A stretch of DNA of 64,000 bases from Paenibacillus sp. Soil522 (GCF_001428245.1 NZ_LMRV01000033.1:105228-169227), one strand, 5' to 3'; numbered from the stretch's first letter, positions 15,332-24,670 are shown. Numbers and translations are program-made. The notes: generated by a model not told the origin, from the sequence alone.

Positions 15332-18300
15332 ATGACACAAATAAAACCAAGCGAACATTTAAGAGAGCTGGTAAATAGGGCAAAGTTTCTGCTATCAGCC
15401 CAGAGCGATTATTACACGGACGGGGCAAAGCTGGCTCTGACCGATATGGTTGAGGCTGCCGAAACGGCATTGGAAGGCAACGAGCAGATTCCTTTCATCA
15501 GAAACCGCAAATTTATAGAGCCGGAAGCGGATGGAGCGATCCGATTTGCAACGCGGCGCTTCACGATGGCCCCGTCCTATAACGGGGAAGGGCGTGTGTA
15601 CCATGAATACGGCTTGGAGCCGGCGCTGTCGTGGTTCGAGCAGCAGGACATACGCTATATAGGCGAAAGGGAGCTTCCCGCCAAAGCCGATTTCGTCATC
15701 GCCAAAGCCGAAGCTCTGCTTGCCGAAGCTGAAATAGGACGTGAGATCGGAAGCTATGATGCCGATGCTCGAGACAAGCTCGTCCGGTCCGTCGAACGCG
15801 TGAAGGCGGCTAGGGCTGCTGCTGCAGGGGAGGATCGCAGTGACTTGTTGGCCCGTGCGATCGTACAGTGCTTTAACCGGATTAGAGACTTCCGCTATTC
15901 CAAAGTGCTGCGGACGGATACCGATTTCTCATCAACGCTCTATTTGACGAAAAACGAGCTGCAAAAAGTGAAGGAAAACGCGGAAAAGGACGAATTGATC
16001 CGGGAGCAGCGGGAACAAATTAAGCGGATCGCGAACAGCAACGATTTGGCTTATATTGAGCGGGCTGCGGCTTTGATCATGAACGAAGAGACGGATTACG
16101 GCGAAATCAACAAGCAATTCTACGTCTGGAGCTCGACGGATAAAATCGTCAACTTCGCCGCCCCGGAGAAAGCGGTTAAGGCGGAGCTTTCGTTTATTCT
16201 TCCCTCGGAAGAGAACGAACGGGACGGTCTCGGCCATGTGTGGATTGACAATTTGGACATTCTATCCGAAAGTGGGAGCAGTCTGGACATTCGCAACGGC
16301 GGCTTTGAAGAAGGAGAGGGCATGCCGTTTCATTGGAAACCGGAATCGCGCAAGGGCAGTCCGGTAGTGAAATGGGAGGATGCCTATCCCTTCAGCGGAG
16401 GCGGCGACAGGTCTGGCTCGAATACGGCGAATCCCTCCTCGCAGGTGTCTTTTTCCTGCAAGGAGGGGGTGCTGAATCGGTCGATTTATTTATGCAATCC
16501 GACGCATGAGGATGAAGGTGCCTGGACGTATGACGGAGAGTTTGCCGTTGATGGTGGAACCGGATATACGCTCACGTTTGCCGCTAAAATAGACGGCAAG
16601 CTGAAGAAGGGCTTAAAGACTGTCATCGTCTTCAAGGATGAGGATGGTCATGTCGTCGGTCAGTTCGAGTACCTGTTCAACCGGAAATCGTCGCTCGCCA
16701 ACTCATGTTTTCTATTGACGATGCAGTGCGATGCGATCCAATATGCCTTTACGGAAGACCGAACCTATGCCTTAAAAGCAAAACATGAAATATTATTTAC
16801 GATGAACGACTTTTGCCAGGGTGCCGAGCATTGGCTCGTGACAAATTCGCGGCCCCAGGGCAGCGACTCTTACGGAGCCGTACAGGGCGGACGCTTGCTA
16901 TGCAGCGTAGCCGTAACGTATTCCTTGATCAAGGAAGCGGGCCTGTTCACTATAGAGGAGAAGCATCGCTTGTACGCCATGGTCGAATATTTGCTGCGCT
17001 ACATGCTTGATCTTAGAGACCGGACGGAACTTTCACCGCAAGAGGCCCAGTATGGAAGCGGCAACTGGCAGACCGATATGTGCGCAGGGACGGCTTATAT
17101 GATGCTTGTACTCGACGATTTTCCGAATCGGAAAGCATGGCTGTACAACGCGCATATGGTCCTGCATTCCCAATTGATTCTGACCGTCAATCTCGATTAT
17201 TCCTGGCCGGAATCTATCCGCTACCACCATGCGGCACTGGAGAGGTTTGCCGGTTACGCCAAAGTGGTTGCGCATGTCATGGGAGAAAACTGGTTCGAAA
17301 CTACGCCGCTGGCCGGCATGTTCGGATTCAGCTTGCGGACGCAAACGCCGTCATACCGTTATTTCGGCGGGCGCATCGCAACGCCGCCGTTCGGCGATCA
17401 CGCATTAAGCGGAGGCTCGGAATTCGGCAGTTTTGGCACGTATTTGGGCGATATCGAACGAATCGACAAGCCGCTCGCGGACCGGATGTACCATACTTGG
17501 CGTTTCGCAGGCAAGCCGTTCAAGCATCTTTGGGGCGAAGGAATCGTCCTGGAAAATATTCTAGGCAAAGGCGATTCGTATGTATCGGAGAGCCCGCTTG
17601 TTATGGGCTCAACGAATGATTTGACCCATGCTGGCATTTATATATTCCGCAATAACTTCGGCAGCGCGGAGCAGAGCTATTTCGCTATAATGTCCAGCCC
17701 TGAACCGATCGGCCACGGCCATCTCGACCAAGGCTCGTTTATCATCTACAAGGACTCCATTCCGATCGTTATGGATTCCGGAATCGAGGGCTATTTCGAC
17801 AGCAGCACAAGCTGGCATATCAGTTCATATTCACATGCGTGCATGCAGTTTTCGACGAAGCGGACGCATATCGGGAAGAGCGGGCTCGGAGAGATTAATT
17901 TATCTGCGGGCACATACAGCCTGAATCGAGGCTGGGTCGACGTCCCTCGTACCAGCAAGGTTATCGAATGCAGTATTGGCGGCGACGTGGAGACGATTAC
18001 GATCGAGATCCTGAACCCGGAAGGAAGCGGCAGACATATCCGTCATGTGCGGTATTTTAAAGGAGTGGATTTGTATCTCATTCGCGACACCGTGGACGAT
18101 TTTGACGGCGAGGTGTTGTTCAACTTGCCAGTCGCGGCTAAACAATCCGACGTTGTTCACGGCAGCCGGGTATACTCGAAAGGGGTATATAACGTGGATT
18201 TGGAAACGGTGTTTATTAGTCCAATAAACGGGATCCGGCTGGAAAAAGGCCGCTCGACGCCATTTTTCGAGAGCGGGCATAAGCAGGTAAGCATGATGGA

Positions 18301-18466
18301 CTATATTAGGGCCACGGCGGATGCAAAGGACGGATTTACCGTGCTGCTCTATCCGAAACGGCCATCCGACCGCCGGCTTCAGGTTACGATGAAAGATAAG
18401 CGTACGGCAATCCTTTCCCTGGAAAATGAGACGCTGGAAATCGAGTTATTTGGCCGATATGCTTGA
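15332..18466 (+). CDS. Heparinase II/III-family polysaccharide lyase, probably cytoplasmic
   Basis: A 1044-residue protein. The N-terminal third is helical. Residues about 270-490 look like a beta-sandwich carbohydrate-binding insertion (NGGFEEGEGMPFHW region). An alpha-toroid follows, with PESIRYHHAALERFAGYAKVV and WLYNAHMVLHSQL. The C-terminal part is the heparinase II/III-like beta-sandwich with its signature GHGHLDQGSFIIYKDSIPI near residues 792-810. Such lyases cleave uronic-acid-containing polysaccharides by beta-elimination. No signal peptide is visible, so it would act on imported oligosaccharides. AAGGAGG precedes the ATG, and a terminator follows, so it is a single-gene unit. Substrate not predictable. 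Confidence 0.8.
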   Translation: MTQIKPSEHLRELVNRAKFLLSAQSDYYTDGAKLALTDMVEAAETALEGNEQIPFIRNRKFIEPEADGAIRFATRRFTMAPSYNGEGRVYHEYGLEPALSWFEQQDIRYIGERELPAKADFVIAKAEALLAEAEIGREIGSYDADARDKLVRSVERVKAARAAAAGEDRSDLLARAIVQCFNRIRDFRYSKVLRTDTDFSSTLYLTKNELQKVKENAEKDELIREQREQIKRIANSNDLAYIERAAALIMNEETDYGEINKQFYVWSSTDKIVNFAAPEKAVKAELSFILPSEENERDGLGHVWIDNLDILSESGSSLDIRNGGFEEGEGMPFHWKPESRKGSPVVKWEDAYPFSGGGDRSGSNTANPSSQVSFSCKEGVLNRSIYLCNPTHEDEGAWTYDGEFAVDGGTGYTLTFAAKIDGKLKKGLKTVIVFKDEDGHVVGQFEYLFNRKSSLANSCFLLTMQCDAIQYAFTEDRTYALKAKHEILFTMNDFCQGAEHWLVTNSRPQGSDSYGAVQGGRLLCSVAVTYSLIKEAGLFTIEEKHRLYAMVEYLLRYMLDLRDRTELSPQEAQYGSGNWQTDMCAGTAYMMLVLDDFPNRKAWLYNAHMVLHSQLILTVNLDYSWPESIRYHHAALERFAGYAKVVAHVMGENWFETTPLAGMFGFSLRTQTPSYRYFGGRIATPPFGDHALSGGSEFGSFGTYLGDIERIDKPLADRMYHTWRFAGKPFKHLWGEGIVLENILGKGDSYVSESPLVMGSTNDLTHAGIYIFRNNFGSAEQSYFAIMSSPEPIGHGHLDQGSFIIYKDSIPIVMDSGIEGYFDSSTSWHISSYSHACMQFSTKRTHIGKSGLGEINLSAGTYSLNRGWVDVPRTSKVIECSIGGDVETITIEILNPEGSGRHIRHVRYFKGVDLYLIRDTVDDFDGEVLFNLPVAAKQSDVVHGSRVYSKGVYNVDLETVFISPINGIRLEKGRSTPFFESGHKQVSMMDYIRATADAKDGFTVLLYPKRPSDRRLQVTMKDKRTAILSLENETLEIELFGRYA

Positions 18467-18499
18467 TTGCGTGTCATTGAAATAGGAACGCAAACGGGG

Positions 18500-18542
18500 A
18501 AATAGCCCTGGGATCCAGTTGGATTCCGGGGCTATTCGTTTT
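18500..18542 (+). terminator. Rho-independent terminator
   Basis: AATAGCCCTGGGATCC pairs with GGATTCCGGGGCTATT (wobbles included) around AGTT and is followed by a T-rich tract. It ends the lyase transcript. Confidence 0.85.
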
Positions 18543-18582
18543 ATTTGGTCAACCTTCATTTCGGGCTGATCGAACTATTCGG

Positions 18583-18768
18583 TTAGATCATGACTTTAAT
18601 GCTAGTACCCTCCCGTGTGTACGCCGTCTCCACCGCTTCTTTGATATCCGCCAGTCCGTAACGGTGCGTTATGATGGACTCGATGTCTGCGTAAGAGTGC
18701 TGCAAGGCCTGGATAACTGCAGGATAGGTGTTTGCATACCGGAACACCAAGTCCGGATACCGGCTCAA
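18583..18768 (-). pseudogene. Zinc alcohol dehydrogenase, C-terminal remnant
   Basis: About 61 minus-strand codons read YPAVIQALQHSYADIESIITH, then a DIKEAVETAY helix and the end IKVMI. The pattern DIESIITHRYGLADIKEAVETA is the conserved C-terminal segment of medium-chain zinc dehydrogenases (sorbitol/xylitol type). The catalytic and Rossmann parts are missing. It abuts and slightly overlaps the 3' end of the Nif3-like gene, which suggests that a deletion joined the two. Confidence 0.75.
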
Positions 18769-19559
18769 ACCACCTGAAATACCGGATTAACCGGTATAAA
18801 GTGAACAGGCAGATCAGGATACGATTCCTGCAGTTGTTCTGCCAAATAACGCATGCCGGGCTCTTCGCTCTCTGCATGTCCCATGACAAGCAGCGATTTC
18901 GGAACACCCTGATAGGCAGAGTCCCTTGCGTATTCGGGTGTTTCCCACTCAGGTCCCTCGCCGGCAATAATCAGGTCGAGCCTCTTCTCGCGGTAGAGAG
19001 GAATGGCGTTAGCGCCTCCGCCTCTGTAGCCCACAAGAATTCCAATGCGGCTGCAAGTCATGTACGGATCACCAGCGATCCGTACATAGGGGATGGATAG
19101 CTGTGTTTTGATGTATTCCGCGATTTCCGTCGCACGTTTTTCAGGTAAACGAAGCACTGCCGCCGCAGGAAGCATTTCCTCTACGCAAGCTTCCCACTTC
19201 AGACTTTGAAGCAAACCGGTCATGATAGGATCGGGCTCCATCCTATGGCAATAATCATGATGCCGGTAGATGGCGAGGCCGGATTGCTGAAGAAGACTTT
19301 GCTTGTTTCGATAGACCGGATCGCCGGTTAGAAGCCCGTTCGTCATCCGGTGGCTGTAGTAGGCGGCCTCATGGGAAATAAGCAAATTCACACCCAAGGA
19401 CATAGCCTGCTCGATGACCTGCTGTGTTGCCATAAACGTCGTCGCGATTCCACGCACTTCGGTATCCGGGCTGCCTGGATCCAAATCGTCGACCGTATTC
19501 TCAATCGGTTGGACGGTCGAGCGCAGCAGATCGATTACATTTTGAATAGTTACCGTCAT
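18765..19559 (-). CDS. Nif3-like dinuclear metal-centre protein
   Basis: A 264-residue member of the Nif3/YqfO (DUF34) family, which forms hexameric toroids with a two-metal site. Metal-ligand motifs are visible: LLISHEAAYYSH near residues 59-70 and GHAESEEPGMRYLAEQL near the C-terminus. The biochemical role of the family is unsettled. Paralogues of this size in Paenibacillus-type genomes often sit among sugar-metabolism genes, as here next to dehydrogenase and GH2 remnants. A GAAAGGAAT sequence precedes ATG 19559, and a short upstream frame overlaps the start. Confidence 0.85.
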   Translation of the reverse strand: MTVTIQNVIDLLRSTVQPIENTVDDLDPGSPDTEVRGIATTFMATQQVIEQAMSLGVNLLISHEAAYYSHRMTNGLLTGDPVYRNKQSLLQQSGLAIYRHHDYCHRMEPDPIMTGLLQSLKWEACVEEMLPAAAVLRLPEKRATEIAEYIKTQLSIPYVRIAGDPYMTCSRIGILVGYRGGGANAIPLYREKRLDLIIAGEGPEWETPEYARDSAYQGVPKSLLVMGHAESEEPGMRYLAEQLQESYPDLPVHFIPVNPVFQVV

Positions 19560-19612
19560 TGATCCAATTCCTTTCTACATGAGTGGATTCGTCTCCTTAC
19601 ACTTCGCTGCAT
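19556..19612 (-). CDS. Possible 18-codon leader ORF overlapping the Nif3-like start
   Basis: On the minus strand AAAAAGGAG stands nine bases before an ATG (19610-19612). This opens an Arg-rich 18-codon frame (MQRSVRRRIHSCRKELDQ) whose TGA overlaps the next ATG as ATGA. A strong ribosome site plus a four-base overlap would couple translation of the two frames. It may be a real leader or the start of a gene shortened by deletion. The peptide itself is unrecognised. Confidence 0.3.
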   Translation of the reverse strand: MQRSVRRRIHSCRKELDQ

Positions 19613-19677
19613 GGAGACATACTCCTTTTTCTCATTTCGTCATTCTTAAATAATGGCGATCAGTTTCGAATTGTAGA

Positions 19678-20339
19678 TTGAATGGTTTCGAAATTGTCGG
19701 CTGGGAGGTTGAAATCGAGACGGAAATGATCCTTGATCAGGATGCTCATATTGCGCATTCGATTTTGTACAAGGATCTAGTTATCGTTGCCGCTTCCGAA
19801 AGGGTCGCCGCGGAAAGGGATTCGATTTCACGGCATCGGCTAAGTCTATCTGTGGAAAATCCCTTATTATGGAATACGGATGATCCGGAGTTGTATCAGC
19901 TTGTAACGGAATTGTAGATGGATGCAGCGGATGGGGACGCAAATTCGAATAGGGAAGTCATTGAAACCGTAACGAAAAGGATCGGGTTCGGTGAAATCGT
20001 GCTTCGTCCTGATCAAGGGTTTCTGTTAAACGGAAAAAAAATGAAATTAAACGGGGTTTGTGAGCATCATGATTTGGGAGCCCTCGGATCAGCCTTTCAC
20101 AAAGAGGCGCTGAGAAGAAGGTTTCTGATCTTGAAAGAAATGGGCGTTAACGCGATTCGTACGGCGCACAATATGCCGGCAAAGGAACTTATGGAATTGG
20201 CGGACGAGATGGGCATGCTTGTTGTCTCAGAAGCTTACGATATGTGGGAAGACCAAAAACGCCTTATGATTACGCGAGATTTTTTAAGGATTGGGCTCCT
20301 ATCGATGTTTATGTTATTTCGATTGTCATTTTCCTTTTA
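19678..20339 (+). pseudogene. GH2 glycosidase (beta-galactosidase-like) remnant
   Basis: The sequence starts inside the second beta-sandwich domain of a GH2 enzyme (SVENPLLWNTDDPELYQL). It hits TAG at 19915-19917 and continues in frame with DQGFLLNGKKMKLNGVCEHH and GVNAIRTAHNMPAKELMELADEMG, which are hallmark GH2 segments. After EAYDMW one base is missing near 20250; the correct continuation (RPKTPYDYARFFKDWAP) is in another frame. The sequence then loses homology before the acid/base Glu. The 5' sugar-binding domain, catalytic core and C-terminus are missing. At least four lesions make it a clear pseudogene. Confidence 0.88.
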
Positions 20340-20340
20340 A

Positions 20341-20673
20341 ATTATATGAACGTATAAATTTGAAACTTATATGATTCACTCACCGCTATAGCGAGCCTTA
20401 GCCGCCTAGGACGGCACGAGCTGATTATGTTTGTTTGAAGCTATTGAATGACTCAGTCGTACAAATTGTTGAGTGAACAAATCGAACTTATATGCACATT
20501 TCAACTCTAAATCAGCCGTTATACTGCGGAAAGACGGCAGTTCATTCCCCTCCACATTGTTCAGTTGAAGATGCTTTGGAACTCCGTTATCATTCGGAGT
20601 GACGTTCGAGTCAGCAAGAATGGAAACGCATACATTCGGGGCGGTCAAAAAACTTTTTTGAGGAGGAGTACTA
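20341..20673. promoter_or_regulatory. Long leader and promoter of the secreted GH43 gene
   Basis: TTGTTG at 20466-20471 and TATATG at 20489-20494 are 17 bases apart, a plausible sigma-A promoter. The implied leader is about 170 bases. It contains small hairpins, GCCG-CGGC near 20515-20545 and ACTCCG-CGGAGT near 20580-20600, but no class of riboswitch that I can recognise. AGGAGGAG lies at 20661-20668. I see no gene in this stretch. Confidence 0.5.
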
Positions 20674-23600
20674 TTGTTATTTCCACTTTCGAAGAAATGG
20701 GTATCTGCAGCACTTGGTTGTATGCTGGCATTGTCAGCACCTTTATCGATCCCTTTAGCCCATGCTTCAGATGCAGAGGTGAATGCCATTAACCCAAATC
20801 TGCCTTTCACGAATGAAGAGCTCAAAAATAATGACTATATTCTGTACTTCGTGAATGCCGGCGACTCGACGCCAGCAACGGTAGAAGGCACGGATAAGTT
20901 TGGTCTGCTGTCGTCTGTAACAGAGCAGGTGTACGGTATTGATCCAGTGTCAGGCAAGTATTGGGGCTTAAATAATCCGGCTGCAAGCAAGACTTCTGTA
21001 AGCGATTCGAGTAGTAAGTCTGGTTCACTACGGTATTACAGCGGTACTCAAGTAAGAGATAAAGCTTTAAAGTACAGCTTCGAGCTCCCTGAAGGCGATT
21101 ATGATGTAACTTTCGGTTACAAGAATCCTTGGAGCGGCAGAAGCGTAAACATGTTTGCTGAAGGTACTAATCTCTCCGGCGATTATGCGATCGGATCGTA
21201 CAGTGCAGAGACTGAAGTTACTTACAATAAAATCCATGTCTCCGATGGACAGTTAAACGTGGCCATTCAAGGACCGGCAACTGCGGCCTTGACCAATCAC
21301 AATGATCCATTGATCAACTACTTGATTATTCGCCAGAATGTCACGATTCCTTTGTCCGACCTGGAAGACAAGCTCGCAGAGGCGCTTGTTTATTCGGCAG
21401 ATGCAACCTACACGAAGTACAGCGTTAATTTTTTAAACACGGTTATTGATGCTGCGCAATATGTCGCACGAACGCTTTCTGCAAGCGGAACAGACATTTC
21501 CTCCGAAAGTAATCAAAAGCAAATTCGCAGCAGTATTGCGAGTTTAAATGAGGCAATAGCGTCTCTTGTAGTGTTCAAAGTAAATACTTCCTTTAGCCCA
21601 GGAGATGTATGGACGGATACGAATGGTGCGCCTATCCAAGCACATGGCGGGGGTATCATTTACGACGAAAAAACTTCGAAGTACTACTGGTACGGAGAGG
21701 ATAAAACAGACGGATACCTTCCTGCCCGCGGGGTGCATGTCTATTCTTCTACAGATCTTTATAACTGGACGGATGAGGGTTTAGCTCTTAGGGCAATCGC
21801 TTCAATGGAGGCGTTCGAGACAGACCCGCAATTCTCTCAGCTTTATGCTGGCCGAGATGACAAGGCAGAGATTTTGAATGATATCGGTACGAATCGTATT
21901 ATTGAGCGTCCGAAAGTAATCTACAACGAAACAACCGGCAAGTACGTGATGTGGATGCATACAGACGGGCCTACTGCAACATCGACGGCTAATTACGCAA
22001 AAGCAGAGGCTGGTTATGCGCTCAGCGACTCTCCGACGGGACCGTTTGTTTATGGAGAGAGCTTCCGTATGGACCGGGCTCCTAAGGACGCAACCTATAA
22101 CGGGCAGCCGAATCAGCCGGGGATGGCACGTGACATGACGTTATTCAAGGATGATGACGGCACAGCCTACCTCATTTATTCAAGCGAAGAAAACCTGACG
22201 ATGTATATTTCCAAATTAAACGACACGTACACTGACGTTGTCGGCTGGCATAAAGATGGTAATCTTGAGCGCGACACGGAGTATAAAGCCGTGTACGGAG
22301 AGGATTACGTTCGCGTTTTCCCGGGTGCGCAACGTGAAGCGCCTCAAGTATTTAAGTACGAAGGCAAGTACTACATGGTATCATCGGGAGCAACAGGCTG
22401 GGACCCGAATGCTGCGAAGTATACGGTAGCTGACGATATTTTCGGAGAATGGAAAGCATTGCGTTACTTTGCGCCTAGCAGTTCGACGACATTCGGTTCC
22501 CAAGGAACAGCGATCATCCCTGTCGATGCAGAGGAAGGAAAATTCATCTACATGGGTGACAGATGGAAGTCATCTGACTTGGCGGATTCGCGCTACATTT
22601 GGCTGCCGATTGAATTTGGAAACGACGATGAAATTGTACTGAACTGGTACGATGAGTGGGAATTATCCGAATTAGACCGCATGGGTAAAATTACAGTAAA
22701 CACAGAATTGCCTAGTCAGACTATTTTGGGTGAACAACCTCAATTCCCTTCCACTGTTAATGTTACAAAGTCTAATGGTGAGGTCATTAATTCACCGGTA
22801 GTCTGGAATATAACAGCTTCTACTTTTGCTAAACCGGGAGTAGTGAATGTAACAGGTACACTTTCTAACCTGGCGGATAAAGTCATCAACACGACGGTCT
22901 ACATTGTGCCGGATACCTACTCTTACTTTGTACATGCCGGCGGAGCAGCAACAAGTGATTATCTGACTATGACTTCCTACATGCAGGATGTGCTGTTGAA
23001 TCCGGGTACTATCGATCAAGCATACGATCCGGCAAAGGGACAAACATGGGGGTACGTTGGTACGGGGACGAATTCTTCCGGCTCGGCAGGCGATGATTTG
23101 TATTCTGCGCTTCGTTATCTGAAAAGCAACAGCGGCGATGATTTAACTTACCAGTTCGATCTGGAGAATGGTGTTTATCATGTTTATACCGGACTTTATG
23201 ATCCTTGGTACCAGTATACGAATGGCAGCCGTAAAGCGAATATCGTGATCAACGGTGAAACGAAAACCAGCAATTATGTATTTACTTCAGCGAAAGACAC
23301 GCTTGGTTATATGAACGTTAAAGTTACAGACGGTAAATTGACGGTTACTGTGCATCGTGTAGCAGGAGCGCCAGAACCGCAAATCAGCTGGATTATGGTT
23401 TCCAATGCAGAGAAAACGGCGGGACAGGCAGCAAATACCGTAACGAATGTTGACGCTCCTGCTCAAGATGCAACGGCTTTGATTTTGCCGGCTGTTGAAG
23501 AGGGTTTTGAAATCGCCATAAAGAGCTCTGATAGCGAGATTATCACTGCTGATGGAACAATTGCTCCGCCTAAAGCCGATACTACTGTAACATTGGTATT

Positions 23601-23985
23601 TACTGTAACGAGAGCCTCTGATGGTTCAGTGGCGGATACTCGCGAGATTCAAGTGGTTGTGCCTGCAAGAACGGTAACAGCAGCAGATGTAGCTGAGACG
23701 ATCACAAGCATTGCAGAACCTGAGAGAAAAGCTGCGCAGTTGGCTTTACCTGCTGTTCCTGAAGGCTTCGCAATTGTGATCAAAAGCTCCGACAGCGCAG
23801 TTGTTACCACTGATGGGGTGATCGATCCTCCTAAGTTGGATACCGTTGTTCATTTCGTTTTAGAGGTTACCCGTTTGTTGGATGGAACAACATCCGCTGT
23901 ATCTATTGCTGTAACTATTCCTTCCCAAAATAACGGTAACCACAACGGTATGGTTAAGGGTAACAGCAATGAGAACAGTATCTAA
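20674..23985 (+). CDS. Secreted multidomain GH43 glycosidase
   Basis: A 1103-residue exported enzyme. Translation starts at TTG 20674, ten-odd bases after AGGAGGAG. The signal peptide ends AHA near residue 31. Order: beta-sandwich carbohydrate-binding-like module (about 45-225), helical linker (226-300), GH43 propeller (305-660), Ig-like module of the Big_4 type (670-747), a second binding-like module (750-910) that mirrors the first, and two tandem Ig-like repeats (920-999, 1000-1082), each with IKSSDS and a DGTIAPPK/DGVIDPPK motif. The propeller opens with PIQAHGGGIIYDEKTSKYYWYGE, so the usual Asp base motif is replaced by an AHGGG region, as in galactanase-like GH43 groups. No cell-wall anchor is seen. 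It probably debranches plant polysaccharide outside the cell. Confidence 0.85.
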   Translation: MLFPLSKKWVSAALGCMLALSAPLSIPLAHASDAEVNAINPNLPFTNEELKNNDYILYFVNAGDSTPATVEGTDKFGLLSSVTEQVYGIDPVSGKYWGLNNPAASKTSVSDSSSKSGSLRYYSGTQVRDKALKYSFELPEGDYDVTFGYKNPWSGRSVNMFAEGTNLSGDYAIGSYSAETEVTYNKIHVSDGQLNVAIQGPATAALTNHNDPLINYLIIRQNVTIPLSDLEDKLAEALVYSADATYTKYSVNFLNTVIDAAQYVARTLSASGTDISSESNQKQIRSSIASLNEAIASLVVFKVNTSFSPGDVWTDTNGAPIQAHGGGIIYDEKTSKYYWYGEDKTDGYLPARGVHVYSSTDLYNWTDEGLALRAIASMEAFETDPQFSQLYAGRDDKAEILNDIGTNRIIERPKVIYNETTGKYVMWMHTDGPTATSTANYAKAEAGYALSDSPTGPFVYGESFRMDRAPKDATYNGQPNQPGMARDMTLFKDDDGTAYLIYSSEENLTMYISKLNDTYTDVVGWHKDGNLERDTEYKAVYGEDYVRVFPGAQREAPQVFKYEGKYYMVSSGATGWDPNAAKYTVADDIFGEWKALRYFAPSSSTTFGSQGTAIIPVDAEEGKFIYMGDRWKSSDLADSRYIWLPIEFGNDDEIVLNWYDEWELSELDRMGKITVNTELPSQTILGEQPQFPSTVNVTKSNGEVINSPVVWNITASTFAKPGVVNVTGTLSNLADKVINTTVYIVPDTYSYFVHAGGAATSDYLTMTSYMQDVLLNPGTIDQAYDPAKGQTWGYVGTGTNSSGSAGDDLYSALRYLKSNSGDDLTYQFDLENGVYHVYTGLYDPWYQYTNGSRKANIVINGETKTSNYVFTSAKDTLGYMNVKVTDGKLTVTVHRVAGAPEPQISWIMVSNAEKTAGQAANTVTNVDAPAQDATALILPAVEEGFEIAIKSSDSEIITADGTIAPPKADTTVTLVFTVTRASDGSVADTREIQVVVPARTVTAADVAETITSIAEPERKAAQLALPAVPEGFAIVIKSSDSAVVTTDGVIDPPKLDTVVHFVLEVTRLLDGTTSAVSIAVTIPSQNNGNHNGMVKGNSNENSI

Positions 23986-24032
23986 GTAGGAACTTATATT
24001 CATGAAATTGATTTTATTTACCGTTAAACTCA

Positions 24033-24041
24033 TGGTATAAT
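24033..24041 (+). promoter_or_regulatory. Extended -10 promoter
   Basis: TGGTATAAT fits the TG-N-TATAAT extended -10 element. The -35 region is poor (TTATTT or similar). It lies about 90 bases in front of the next gene and just after the GH43 stop. Confidence 0.5.
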
Positions 24042-24131
24042 TTGGTTCTGTTATAACTTAAATCCACTCTATCAAAATGCCTTGCCGAGTTTCAGTTAAA
24101 TATTTTAATGATTTAGGAGGCCATAATTGCA

Positions 24132-24656
24132 ATGAGTGAGTTTAGTGAAAGCTATCATCTTTATACAAACAACCCCAAAGAGGCTATTTCGCTGATTAAC
24201 GAGTCTGGAAAAAAGGGGTACGTATTTAAAGAAAGCAATGGTTGGGTGACGTTTGTAATAAAAGGCAGTGAATTCAATTCAGATCCTGCAATTGTTGAAA
24301 ATAACATGGGTATACTACTACACTATGTGTATGCAGAAGATCATGGGTGGGCTGCTAAGATATTCAAAGGAAATGAATTAGTATTTGATTATAGTTGCGA
24401 ATGGGATGAGGATTTCCTTGTACAGAAAAATATATTCAACATGGAGATCATAAAAGAGTTATTTAAAAATCAAAGTATAAATATAGAAGAGTTTGAAAAA
24501 TGCTTTGAGATTGATAGCGAAGAGGAATGGTTTGATCTCGAAAATCCTCCAGCTTATCAATTCGCTGAAAATATTGGTCTGGTTAATTACGCATGGATTT
24601 CTGTAGATTATGTGAGTCAGGATGAAGTACCAGGCGAGTTTACGGTTATAGATTAA
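24132..24656 (+). CDS. Hypothetical acidic protein
   Basis: A 174-residue soluble protein with no signal peptide or membrane segment. It is strongly acidic, with clusters such as DSEEEWFDLENPP near residues 127-139, and rich in aromatic residues (Trp at GWVTF, HGWAAKI, YAWISVD). I do not recognise the family. Size and composition resemble SUKH/Imm-type immunity or antitoxin-like proteins, but no toxin gene is adjacent, so that is only a suggestion. AGGAGG lies ten bases before the ATG. The gene is AT-rich relative to its neighbours and has its own promoter and terminator, consistent with recent acquisition as a single unit. Confidence 0.7.
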   Translation: MSEFSESYHLYTNNPKEAISLINESGKKGYVFKESNGWVTFVIKGSEFNSDPAIVENNMGILLHYVYAEDHGWAAKIFKGNELVFDYSCEWDEDFLVQKNIFNMEIIKELFKNQSINIEEFEKCFEIDSEEEWFDLENPPAYQFAENIGLVNYAWISVDYVSQDEVPGEFTVID

Positions 24657-24670
24657 ATAGATAAATGAGA

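Noticed and set aside
17080-17619. Alternative frame within the lyase gene
   Set aside because: Arg-rich shadow of the lyase frame, which is continuous and carries conserved motifs.
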